NCBI GenBank assembly: GCA_036502575.1
Contig: DASXYL010000040.1
Location: 105,718 to 169,717 of the forward strand
Reading direction: 5' to 3'
From: DASXRA01 sp036502575
Lineage (GTDB): Bacteria > Actinomycetota > Actinomycetes > Mycobacteriales > Jatrophihabitantaceae
DNA length: 64,000 nucleotides
The position numbers and the translations under genes are program-made. Positions 18,554 through 25,760 of this stretch are shown piece after piece (positions within the stretch are counted from its first letter, which is position 1; each line of letters starts with the position of its first letter). Under the pieces are notes generated by a model. The model was not told the origin of the DNA and searched no databases. It saw only the letters and a program-made list of their open reading frames with translations.

Positions 18554-19783
18554 TCAGATGACGCCGGCGCCCTTCAGCCGCTCCAGTTGCTCGGGCGAAT
18601 AGCCGAGTTCGGAGTAGATCTCTTCGGTGTGCTCGCCCAGCAACGGCGACCGCACGACGTCGACCGGGGACTCGGACAGCCGCAGCGGCGAGCCGACCGT
18701 CTTGAACGCCCCGCGCTCGGGGTGCTCGACGGTGACGATCGCGCCCAGGTCGGCCAGCGTCTCGTCCTCGATGAGCTCCTTGGTGCTCAGTACCGGACCG
18801 CAGGGGACGTTGAGCGCGTTGAGGGCGTCCAGGGCCTCCCACTTGGTGTGCCGCTCGGACCAGTCCTCGATCAGGGCGAACATCTTGTCGAGCTTGGGCA
18901 GCCTCGACTCCGGCGTGGCCCAATCGGGATGCTCGGCCAGATCCGGGCGTCCGATCAGCTCGACCAGCGGAGCCCAGCCCTGCGGTTGGACGATCACGTA
19001 GATGTAGTCGTTCGGGCCGCCGCCCTTGGTCCGGACGGCCCAACCGGGCTGGCCGCCACCGGAGGCATTGCCCGAGCGCGGCACCTCGTCCGCGAAGTGC
19101 TCGTTCGGGTACTCGCCGAGCGGCCCGCGCGTGAGCCGTTGCTGATCCCGCAGCTTGACCCGGCACAGATTGAGCACCGCTTCTTGCATGGCCACCTGGA
19201 CCCGTTGCCCTCGACCGGTGCTCGTTCGTTGGTAGAGCGCGGCCAGGATTCCCGCCACCAGATGGATGCCGGTGCCCGAATCACCGATCTGCGCACCGGT
19301 TGCGGTGGGCGGACCCTCCTCGAAGCCCGTGGTGGCCATCGAGCCGCCCATCGCCTGCGCGATGACCTCGTACGCCTTGAAGTCGGCGTACTTGCCGTGT
19401 CCGAAGCCCTTGATCGACGCATAGACCAGCCGCGGGTTGATCTCCTGCAGCCGCTCCCAACTGAAGCCGAAGCGGTCGACCACGCCGGGGCCGAAGTTCT
19501 CCACGACCACGTCGACGTCGGCCACCAGCCGGGCGAAGATCTCCTTCCCCTCATCGCTCTTGAGGTTGAGTGTGATGCTGCGCTTGTTGCAGTTGAGCAT
19601 CGTGAAATACAGGCTGTCCACGCCGGGGATGTCGCGCAGCTGGCCCCGCGTGACGTCTCCCTTGCCGGGAGTCTCCAGCTTGATGACATCGGCGCCGAGC
19701 CAGGCCAGTACCTGCGTGGCCGAGGGGCCCGACTGGACGTGGGTCAGATCCAGTACGCGAACGCCGTCGAGTGCCTTTCCCAT
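18554..19783 (-). CDS. frc: Formyl-CoA:oxalate CoA-transferase (class III CoA-transferase)
   Basis: This 409-residue class III CoA-transferase transfers CoA from formyl-CoA (or another donor) to oxalate. The catalytic aspartate is Asp168 in GAQIGDSGTGIH (Asp169 in Oxalobacter Frc). The glycine loop SGGGQP at 241-246 corresponds to the mobile GGGGQP loop of Frc, and the ADVIKLETPGKGD and KRSITLNLKSDEGK segments fit the family. A GGAGG site precedes the ATG at 19783. It leads a minus-strand group with the acyl-CoA synthetase and OFA transporter. A near-perfect regulon palindrome lies 87 bases upstream, and the carbonic anhydrase gene is divergent. Other class III transferases are possible, but the loop and context favour Frc. 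Confidence 0.9.
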   Translation of the reverse strand: MGKALDGVRVLDLTHVQSGPSATQVLAWLGADVIKLETPGKGDVTRGQLRDIPGVDSLYFTMLNCNKRSITLNLKSDEGKEIFARLVADVDVVVENFGPGVVDRFGFSWERLQEINPRLVYASIKGFGHGKYADFKAYEVIAQAMGGSMATTGFEEGPPTATGAQIGDSGTGIHLVAGILAALYQRTSTGRGQRVQVAMQEAVLNLCRVKLRDQQRLTRGPLGEYPNEHFADEVPRSGNASGGGQPGWAVRTKGGGPNDYIYVIVQPQGWAPLVELIGRPDLAEHPDWATPESRLPKLDKMFALIEDWSERHTKWEALDALNALNVPCGPVLSTKELIEDETLADLGAIVTVEHPERGAFKTVGSPLRLSESPVDVVRSPLLGEHTEEIYSELGYSPEQLERLKGAGVI

Positions 19784-19870
19784 GACGTCCTCCAGAGGCT
19801 TCAGCGGTTGCGCGCCCGAGGTGTAGTCGGTGACCGAGTCCCGAGGCTCGAATACCTTCGACCAGGGATT

Positions 19871-19883
19871 GCATACCGTATGG
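19871..19883. promoter_or_regulatory. Candidate GntR operator between frc and carbonic anhydrase
   Basis: GCATACCGTATGG matches 11 of 12 fixed positions of the GCATACNGTATGC palindrome. It is 87 bases upstream of the frc ATG and 88 bases upstream of the carbonic anhydrase ATG, so it could control either or both divergent genes. Confidence 0.7.
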
Positions 19884-19971
19884 GGTGGGCAATATGGTGC
19901 CTCATGTATTCACCGGTGTCTAGAGGATGACGAAGACGTTTCCTGTGGCTGGCCCAGGAAGGAAGGCGTCA

Positions 19972-20496
19972 ATGGTGAAGAGAGCCCCGATGCTGTCAAC
20001 CCAGACCGACGCGCTCGTTGCCAACGCGCGTCGCTACCAGGACCGCCTGTTCCGGCCTGGTGCGCCGAGGCAGCCCCGCACCGGAGTGGCCGTCGTGACC
20101 TGCATGGACGCGCGGATCAACGTCTACGCGCTGCTCGGTCTCGACGAAGGCGATGCCCACGTCGTACGTAACGCCGGCGGAGTGGTGACCGAGGACGTCA
20201 TCCGATCGCTCACCCTCAGCCAGCGGTTGCTCAAGACCACCGAGATCATGATCATCATGCACGGCGCCTGCGGTTTGCGGGAGACGACCGACGAGCAGTT
20301 CGTCGCCGAGTTGCAGGCCGACGTTGGGCTGCGGCCGATCTGGCGGGTCGAGACCTTCCGCGACGCCCGGTCGGAGGTACGGCACGGCGTGGCCCGGCTG
20401 CGGACCAGCCCGTTCCTGTGCCCCACGACGAGCACTCGCGGGTTCGTTTTCGACGAGAGCTCCGGCGCCCTCGCCGAGGTCGAGATCTCGGGGTGA
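19972..20496 (+). CDS. Beta-class carbonic anhydrase
   Basis: This 174-residue enzyme has the zinc ligands and catalytic dyad of beta carbonic anhydrases: Cys44 in TCMDARIN, His97 and Cys100 in HGACGL. It belongs to the short Rv1284-like subgroup. It interconverts CO2 and bicarbonate in the cytoplasm. The ATG at 19972 is chosen for the AGGAAGGAAGG site five bases upstream; an ATG at 19927 would be a weaker start. The gene is divergent from frc with a shared operator-like palindrome, which would fit handling of the CO2 released by oxalyl-CoA and glyoxylate decarboxylation. It is convergent with pyruvate kinase. Confidence 0.9.
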   Translation: MVKRAPMLSTQTDALVANARRYQDRLFRPGAPRQPRTGVAVVTCMDARINVYALLGLDEGDAHVVRNAGGVVTEDVIRSLTLSQRLLKTTEIMIIMHGACGLRETTDEQFVAELQADVGLRPIWRVETFRDARSEVRHGVARLRTSPFLCPTTSTRGFVFDESSGALAEVEISG

Positions 20497-20503
20497 GGCC
20501 GCG

Positions 20504-21919
20504 TCAGCACACCTCGTCGCCGAGCCGCCACACCCGCATGGCGTTCGTCGAACCCGCTATGCCGGGAGGGCTTCCGGCCACGATCACCACCGCATCACCT
20601 CGCTCGAACCGGCCCAGGGACAACAACAGATCCTGGATCCGGCGCACCATGTCGTCGGTGTTCTGGACAGTGGGCAATCGGAACGTCTCGACGCCCCAGC
20701 TGACCGACAGTGCGGCGCAGACGGACTCGTCCGGGGTGAAGGCCAGCAACGGTAAGCCCGAATGGTGCCGGGCCAGTAGTCGGGCGGTGTCACCGGTGCA
20801 GGTGAAGCAGCACAGCGCCTTGACGTTGAGCGCGCTCCCCACAGCGGTCGCCGCCGCCGCTATGGCGCCGGCCGTGGTCGTAGGCGCCTGACGTAGCGGC
20901 GGCTTGTAGCCCGAGGCGTCCTTCTCGGCGAACTCGACGATCTGCGCCATCGTCCGCACCGCCGACACCGGATGCGCCCCGACGCTGGTCTCGGCCGACA
21001 GCATCACGGCGTCGGCTCCGTCCAGGACCGCGTTGGCCACGTCGGACGTCTCGGCCCGCGTCGGACGGGAGTTCTCGACCATCGAGTCCAACATCTGGGT
21101 GGCGACGATGACGGGCTTGCCCACCTCGCGACACAGCTGGATGGTGCGCTTCTGGATCAGCGGGATCTCCTCGAGCGGCATCTCGACGCCCAGGTCGCCG
21201 CGGGCCACCATGATGCCGTCGAACGCCGCGACGATGCCGTCGAGATCCTGCACCGCCTCGGGCTTCTCCAGCTTCGCGATCACCGGCACTCGCACACCGA
21301 CCTCGTCCATGACGGCGTGCGCGAGCTTGATCTCCTCGGGCGACCGGACGAACGACATCGCCACCAGGTCGACGCCGAGGGCGAGCGCCAAGCGCAGATC
21401 CTCGATGTCCTTCTCCGACAGGGGCGGCACGCTCACGTCGACGCCCGGCAGCGAGATTCCCTTGTTGTCACTGACTGTTCCGCCCTCGGTGACGAGGCAG
21501 TGGACGTCCTGCTCCCGCACGCTCGTGACCTCGAGCGCGACCTTGCCGTCGTCGATCAACAGCCGATCGCCGGGACGGACGTCACCCGCCAGACCGCCGT
21601 ATGTCGTCGAGACCCGGTCATGGTCGCCCGGATGGTGCTCGGTGGTGATGACGACGCTCTCACCGGTCGCCCACACGACCGGCCCGTCGGCGAACCGGCC
21701 GAGCCGGATCTTCGGACCCTGCAGATCGGCGAGTATGCCGACGTTGCGCCCGGATCGGGCCGCGGCCTCGCGGACCAGCCGGTACGTGGCGGCGTGATCG
21801 CGGTGGATCCCGTGACTGAAGTTGAGCCGGGCGACGTCCATCCCGGCCTCGATCAAGTCAGGGAGCCGACCGGCGGATGCGGGACCCAGCGTGCAGACGA
21901 TCTTGGCGCGGCGACTCAT
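20504..21919 (-). CDS. pyk: Pyruvate kinase
   Basis: This 471-residue enzyme converts phosphoenolpyruvate and ADP to pyruvate and ATP. It begins SRRAKIVCTLGPAS with GMDVARLNFSHG, contains the K+/Mg2+-binding MVARGDLGVEMPLEEIPLIQK and the active-site segment VPVIAKLEKPEAV, and ends in the regulatory C-terminal domain. Its start lies inside the 3' end of the glycerate kinase gene (62-base overlap), placing it in the hyi-glxR-glycerate kinase operon. This suggests an isoenzyme dedicated to growth on C2 acids; whether another pyk exists elsewhere cannot be seen. Only a weak purine-rich site precedes the ATG, consistent with coupled translation. Confidence 0.93.
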   Translation of the reverse strand: MSRRAKIVCTLGPASAGRLPDLIEAGMDVARLNFSHGIHRDHAATYRLVREAAARSGRNVGILADLQGPKIRLGRFADGPVVWATGESVVITTEHHPGDHDRVSTTYGGLAGDVRPGDRLLIDDGKVALEVTSVREQDVHCLVTEGGTVSDNKGISLPGVDVSVPPLSEKDIEDLRLALALGVDLVAMSFVRSPEEIKLAHAVMDEVGVRVPVIAKLEKPEAVQDLDGIVAAFDGIMVARGDLGVEMPLEEIPLIQKRTIQLCREVGKPVIVATQMLDSMVENSRPTRAETSDVANAVLDGADAVMLSAETSVGAHPVSAVRTMAQIVEFAEKDASGYKPPLRQAPTTTAGAIAAAATAVGSALNVKALCCFTCTGDTARLLARHHSGLPLLAFTPDESVCAALSVSWGVETFRLPTVQNTDDMVRRIQDLLLSLGRFERGDAVVIVAGSPPGIAGSTNAMRVWRLGDEVC

Positions 21920-23084
21920 AGCAATCTCTTCTCTGAAGGGGTTTCGTCAGCATCCGACCGGTCGGATCGAGCCAGTCGGCCGCCACCCTCGCTGCGATAG
22001 CTTCGAGCAGCTCGGGGGCCCGGGCGATGGACCGGGCGATGTTCGGCTCGAGGTCACTCAAGGCGTACGCCCGGTGGATGCCGGCCGCGAGCAACTCGCC
22101 TTCGCTGAGAGCGACCCGCCCGGCAACCGCCACGGTGGGGACGGATGCGAGTGCCGCGGCCGCCGCGACGCCGACCGGCGCCTTGCCGCGCAGGCTCTGC
22201 GCGTCCAGCGATCCCTCCCCGGTCACCACCAGGCCGGCCTCCTCGAGCAGCCTCTCGAATCCGAGCAGGCCGAGCAGGAACTCGATGCCGGGACGCATCG
22301 TCGCCCGCAGCACGGCCAGCGCGGCGAATCCGACGCCGCCGGCCGCTCCGGCTCCGGCGGCCTCGGCGACGCGTACGCCGAGGTCGCGCTCGCAGACCTC
22401 GGCCCAGCGCGCCAGCCCTTCCTCGAGGACCGCGACATCGGCCGGGGTCGCACCCTTTTGCGGGGCGTAGACCGCCGCGGCGCCGGCCGGCCCGAGCAGC
22501 GGGTTGTCCACGTCGCTCGCCACCACGAGCCGGATCGCGCGCACGCGCGGGTGCAGTCGAGTCAGGTCGATCCGTTCGACGCGGCGAAGCGCTGCGCCGC
22601 CTGGGGGCAGCTCGATCCCCCGGCGATCCAGCAGGCGGGCGCCGAGTGCGCTGACCAGGCCGGCGCCGCCATCGGTGCTCGCACTGCCGCCGAGTCCGAC
22701 CACGATCCGGTGGCACCCGTGATCGAGCGCCGCGCGGACCACATCGCCGACGCCGTGGCTGGATGCGTGCAACGGGTGCTTCTGCCGGCCCGGCAACCGC
22801 CGCATCCCGCACGCGTCGGCCAGCTCCACCACGGCCACGCCGTCCCGCTCGGCGAACGCCGTGCGCACCGGACGGCCACTCGGCCCGGTGGCCGTGACCG
22901 GCATCCGCCGAAAGCCGGCCGACGCGGCGGCGTCCAGCGTGCCCTCGCCGCCGTCAGCCACCGGAAATCCGCGCACCCGAACCCGAGGGCACGCCCGCCG
23001 AAAGCCCAGGCCCAGGTACCGCGTCACCTCCGACGCGGTCAGGGAGCCTTTGAACTTGTCAGGAGCGAGCAGAACGTGGGCCAT
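21858..23084 (-). CDS. Glycerate 2-kinase (GarK/GlxK family)
   Basis: This 408-residue kinase starts with MAHVLLAPDKFKGSLTASEV and contains GLGGSASTDGGAGL (near residue 140) and VVTGEGSLDAQSLRGKAPVGV (near residue 300), signatures of the type-I glycerate kinase family that makes 2-phosphoglycerate. The usual length is about 375 residues; here an extra arginine-rich tail of roughly 36 residues is encoded by DNA that also holds the pyk start, giving a 62-base overlap. It is third in the operon hyi-glxR-glycerate kinase-pyk. It receives glycerate from GlxR and passes its product via enolase to pyruvate kinase. Confidence 0.92.
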   Translation of the reverse strand: MAHVLLAPDKFKGSLTASEVTRYLGLGFRRACPRVRVRGFPVADGGEGTLDAAASAGFRRMPVTATGPSGRPVRTAFAERDGVAVVELADACGMRRLPGRQKHPLHASSHGVGDVVRAALDHGCHRIVVGLGGSASTDGGAGLVSALGARLLDRRGIELPPGGAALRRVERIDLTRLHPRVRAIRLVVASDVDNPLLGPAGAAAVYAPQKGATPADVAVLEEGLARWAEVCERDLGVRVAEAAGAGAAGGVGFAALAVLRATMRPGIEFLLGLLGFERLLEEAGLVVTGEGSLDAQSLRGKAPVGVAAAAALASVPTVAVAGRVALSEGELLAAGIHRAYALSDLEPNIARSIARAPELLEAIAARVAADWLDPTGRMLTKPLQRRDCYESPRQDRLHAGSRIRRSAP

Positions 23085-23108
23085 GGCCGCCTCGTCGGTC
23101 AGCCCGGT

Positions 23109-23990
23109 TCACAACGACCGCCCGGAGAGCTGTTCGACGACCTTCACCAGCGCCGTGTGGTCGAGCCCACCGTCGCCCTGCGCCTTCAGCGCGGCGATGA
23201 GCTGGGCGACCGCCGCCCCCAGCGGGATGACCACGCCGACCTCGCGAGCGGCCGACGTGACGATGCCCATGTCCTTGTGGTGCAGGTCGATCCGGAAGCC
23301 CGGCTCGAACTGCCGAGCCAGCATGCCGGCCGCCTTGCGATCGAGGATCCGGTTGCCGGCCAACCCGCCGGCGAGCACCTTGACCGCCGCCTCGGTGTCC
23401 ACGCCGTACGCCTCGAGGAACACGATCGCCTCGGCGACGAGCTCGATCGTCCCGGCCACGATGAGCTGGTTCGCCGCCTTGACGGTCTGGCCCGAACCGT
23501 GTGGCCCGACGTGCACGATCGTGGCGCCGACGGCATCGAACAGGGGCGCCGCGGCCTCGAAGTCCACGGCGTCGCCGCCGACCATGATCGAGAGGGTGCC
23601 GTCGACCGCGCCCTGCTCGCCGCCGCTCACCGGCGCGTCGAGCACGCGTACGCCGAACTGCTTCGCCGACGCCGCCACCGCCTGGGCCGTCTTCGGCGAG
23701 ATGCTGCTCATGTCGATGTACAGGTTGCCGGGCGCCAGGTTGGCGAGGATGCCCTCGTCGCCGAACGCGACCGCCTCGACCTGGGGTGAGTCGGGGACCA
23801 TCGTGATGACGATGTCGGACTGCCGGGCCACCTCGACCACTCCGGAGGCGGCCCGCCCGCCGTGTCGCGCGAGGGCCTCGGTGCGTTCGGGAGTCTGGTC
23901 GAAGCCGACCGTGTCGAACCCGGCGTCGACCAGATTGGCCGCCATCGGGCCGCCCATGATGCCCAGTCCGATGAAACCGATGGTTGTCAT
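23109..23990 (-). CDS. glxR: Tartronate semialdehyde reductase (2-hydroxy-3-oxopropionate reductase)
   Basis: This 293-residue beta-hydroxyacid dehydrogenase starts TTIGFIGLGIMGGPMAANL (NAD(P)-binding and family signature). It has the substrate-binding DAPVSGGEQGA (near residue 120) and the catalytic-lysine helix GSGQTVKAANQLIV (near residue 168). It reduces tartronate semialdehyde, the product of Gcl, to D-glycerate. The ATG at 23990 follows the hyi stop almost directly, with AAGGAGC upstream; a longer reading to 24065 would lie inside hyi. Related 3-hydroxyisobutyrate dehydrogenases are the main alternative, but the gcl/hyi context supports GlxR. Confidence 0.92.
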   Translation of the reverse strand: MTTIGFIGLGIMGGPMAANLVDAGFDTVGFDQTPERTEALARHGGRAASGVVEVARQSDIVITMVPDSPQVEAVAFGDEGILANLAPGNLYIDMSSISPKTAQAVAASAKQFGVRVLDAPVSGGEQGAVDGTLSIMVGGDAVDFEAAAPLFDAVGATIVHVGPHGSGQTVKAANQLIVAGTIELVAEAIVFLEAYGVDTEAAVKVLAGGLAGNRILDRKAAGMLARQFEPGFRIDLHHKDMGIVTSAAREVGVVIPLGAAVAQLIAALKAQGDGGLDHTALVKVVEQLSGRSL

Positions 23991-23991
23991 G

Positions 23992-24834
23992 TCAGCGCGC
24001 TCCTTCGTCGGTTCGGGTCGAGCGACGTTCGCGGGGCAGCCACCCAAAACTGTCGGCGCCGGCACCGGTCGGGACGTACTCCAGACCGACCCAGCCGCGA
24101 TAGCCGGCCTGCTCGAGCCCGCTGAGGTACCCGTCGAGGTCCAGCTCGCCGGAGCCCGGCTCGTGCCGTCCGGGCGCGTCCGCGATCTGCACGTGGCCGA
24201 TGCGGTGGCTGTGGTCGGCGATGACCTTGTCCAGGTCGTCTCCGTTGACCGTGAGGTGGTAGAGGTCGGCGAGGAAGGCGATGTTGTCGACCCTCGCCTC
24301 GACCCGGGCCCGGTGGATGACAGCGATCGCGTCCACAGCGGTGCGCAGCGGGTAGGGCTGCGGCCCGCTCACCGACTCGACCAGGACGGTGCCGCCGAAG
24401 GCCGCGAGCGCCGCCGCGGCGAGGCCGAGGTTCGTCGCGGCCAGATCGTCTTGCGCGGCTGGGTCGTGGCCCGGGAGCCGGTTGCCGTACAACGCGTTGA
24501 AGCTGCGACACCCCGTCGCTTCGCCGATCGCCGCCACCACGGCGATGTTCTCGCGGAATTCGGACGACCGCTCGGGCCACGACACCAGGCCGCGGTCACC
24601 GCCGGGCAGGTCGCCGGCGAAGAAGTTGAGGCCCACTAGCTGCACGCCCGCGTCCCGGAGCGCCTCGACAAACGCGGAAACCTCGCGGTCAGCGGGCACC
24701 GCCCGGTCGAAGGGCCACCAGAACTCGACCGCGTCGAACCCGGCCGCCTTGGCCGCAACGGGGCGTTCCAGGACGGGCAGCTCGGTGAACAGGATCGAGC
24801 AGTTCACGTCGTAGCGAAGACGGTGCGTTGCCAC
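23992..24834 (-). CDS. hyi: Hydroxypyruvate isomerase
   Basis: This 280-residue TIM-barrel protein of the AP-endonuclease-2/xylose-isomerase-like superfamily matches Hyi, beginning RYDVNCSILFTELPVLERPVAAKAAGFDAVEFWWPF. It carries the metal-ligand glutamates and histidines in VLVESVSG, FLADLYHLTVNGD and HVQIADAPGRHEPGSGELD. It interconverts hydroxypyruvate and tartronate semialdehyde. The GTG at 24834 has GAGGAG seven bases upstream and is favoured over an unlikely extension to 24924. It is the first gene of the hyi-glxR-glycerate kinase-pyk operon. Two regulon palindromes lie in the short gap shared with the divergent GntR gene. Confidence 0.9.
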   Translation of the reverse strand: MATHRLRYDVNCSILFTELPVLERPVAAKAAGFDAVEFWWPFDRAVPADREVSAFVEALRDAGVQLVGLNFFAGDLPGGDRGLVSWPERSSEFRENIAVVAAIGEATGCRSFNALYGNRLPGHDPAAQDDLAATNLGLAAAALAAFGGTVLVESVSGPQPYPLRTAVDAIAVIHRARVEARVDNIAFLADLYHLTVNGDDLDKVIADHSHRIGHVQIADAPGRHEPGSGELDLDGYLSGLEQAGYRGWVGLEYVPTGAGADSFGWLPRERRSTRTDEGAR

Positions 24835-24868
24835 GGGCCACTCCTCGATTCGAGTCAGTACGCATAAG

Positions 24869-24881
24869 GGATTCTGTATGC
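24869..24881. promoter_or_regulatory. Candidate GntR operator upstream of hyi
   Basis: GGATTCTGTATGC matches 10 of 12 fixed positions of the GCATACNGTATGC palindrome, with a perfect right half. It lies 34 bases upstream of the hyi GTG, where a bound repressor would block the hyi-glxR-glycerate kinase-pyk promoter. Confidence 0.62.
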
Positions 24882-24943
24882 AGTATGGCTCGACGTCAAC
24901 CCGCGGGCCGCGACACACCGACAACTCGTCCGCGTTGTATCTC

Positions 24944-24956
24944 GGCTACTGTATGC
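24944..24956. promoter_or_regulatory. Candidate GntR operator upstream of the regulator itself
   Basis: GGCTACTGTATGC matches 10 of 12 fixed positions of the GCATACNGTATGC palindrome, with a perfect right half. It lies 50 bases before the ATG of the GntR gene, consistent with autoregulation, and 75 bases from the hyi copy. Confidence 0.65.
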
Positions 24957-25006
24957 TATGGACACTGCGGCGGAGTCCGCCCGACGGGTACTGCACAGGA
25001 GCCCAC

Positions 25007-25738
25007 ATGACGAACCCGAGCACCGCGCCGCGCACCCACAGCCGAGCCCGACGACCAGCGACACCGGTGCGGCCCCGAACTCTCGAACGACCGGCGCCGC
25101 TGCGCGAGGCGGTCTACGACGCCATCATCGAGATGATCATCAGCCGCGAGCTGCAACCGGGTGAGCACCTGGCCGAGAGCGAGCTGGCGGCCCAGCTCGG
25201 GGTGAGCCGGCAGCCGGTTCGCGAGGCGCTGCAACGCCTGGAGGGCGACGGCTGGGTCGACCTGCGTCCGGCGCTGGGCGCGTCGGTCCACGTGCCGACC
25301 GACGCCGAGGCGGACGAGTTGCTCGCCGTCCGCACGCTGCTGGAGGCCGAGTCGGCCCGGCTGGCGGCGCGCAACGCCACGCCGGAGGATGTCGAGCGGC
25401 TCTGGGAGCTCCAGCGGGCCGGCGTGAAGGCACTCCAGGCGAACGACCAGGAGGGTCTCGTCGCGGCCAACGCCGACCTGCACGCCTACGTGGTTTCCGT
25501 GTCGGGAAACAAGGCCCTGGGCGACTTGATCGCGATGGTCGACCGCCGGGTGCGGTGGTACTACATGCCCATCGCGCAGGCCCGCGGCAAGGACGCCTGG
25601 GACGAGCACGCCGAGCTGATCGAGGCGTTCGCGAGCCGCAGCAGCAAGCGCGCGGGTGACCTGATGCGCAAGCACACCGAGCGCACCCGCGACCACTATC
25701 ACGCCCGGCGGCAGGAACTGGCTGAGCAGGAAGGCTGA
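25007..25738 (+). CDS. GntR-family regulator, FCD (FadR) subfamily; likely regulator of the C2-acid genes
   Basis: The 243-residue protein has an N-terminal winged helix-turn-helix (residues about 28-90: PLREAVYDAIIEMIISRELQPGEHLAESELAAQLGVSRQPVREALQRLEGDGWVDLRP) and a helical FCD ligand-binding domain (about 98-235), with candidate metal ligands in NADLHAYVV and KHTERTRDHY. The ATG at 25007 has AGGAG upstream. It is the only regulator among the oxalate/glyoxylate genes. The seven GCATACNGTATGC-like palindromes around it, including one before its own gene, make it the probable DNA-binding partner. The effector is not known; glyoxylate, oxalate or oxalyl-CoA are reasonable guesses. Confidence 0.9.
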   Translation: MTNPSTAPRTHSRARRPATPVRPRTLERPAPLREAVYDAIIEMIISRELQPGEHLAESELAAQLGVSRQPVREALQRLEGDGWVDLRPALGASVHVPTDAEADELLAVRTLLEAESARLAARNATPEDVERLWELQRAGVKALQANDQEGLVAANADLHAYVVSVSGNKALGDLIAMVDRRVRWYYMPIAQARGKDAWDEHAELIEAFASRSSKRAGDLMRKHTERTRDHYHARRQELAEQEG

Positions 25739-25760
25739 GGACTTCCCGCTCAGCCCAGCC

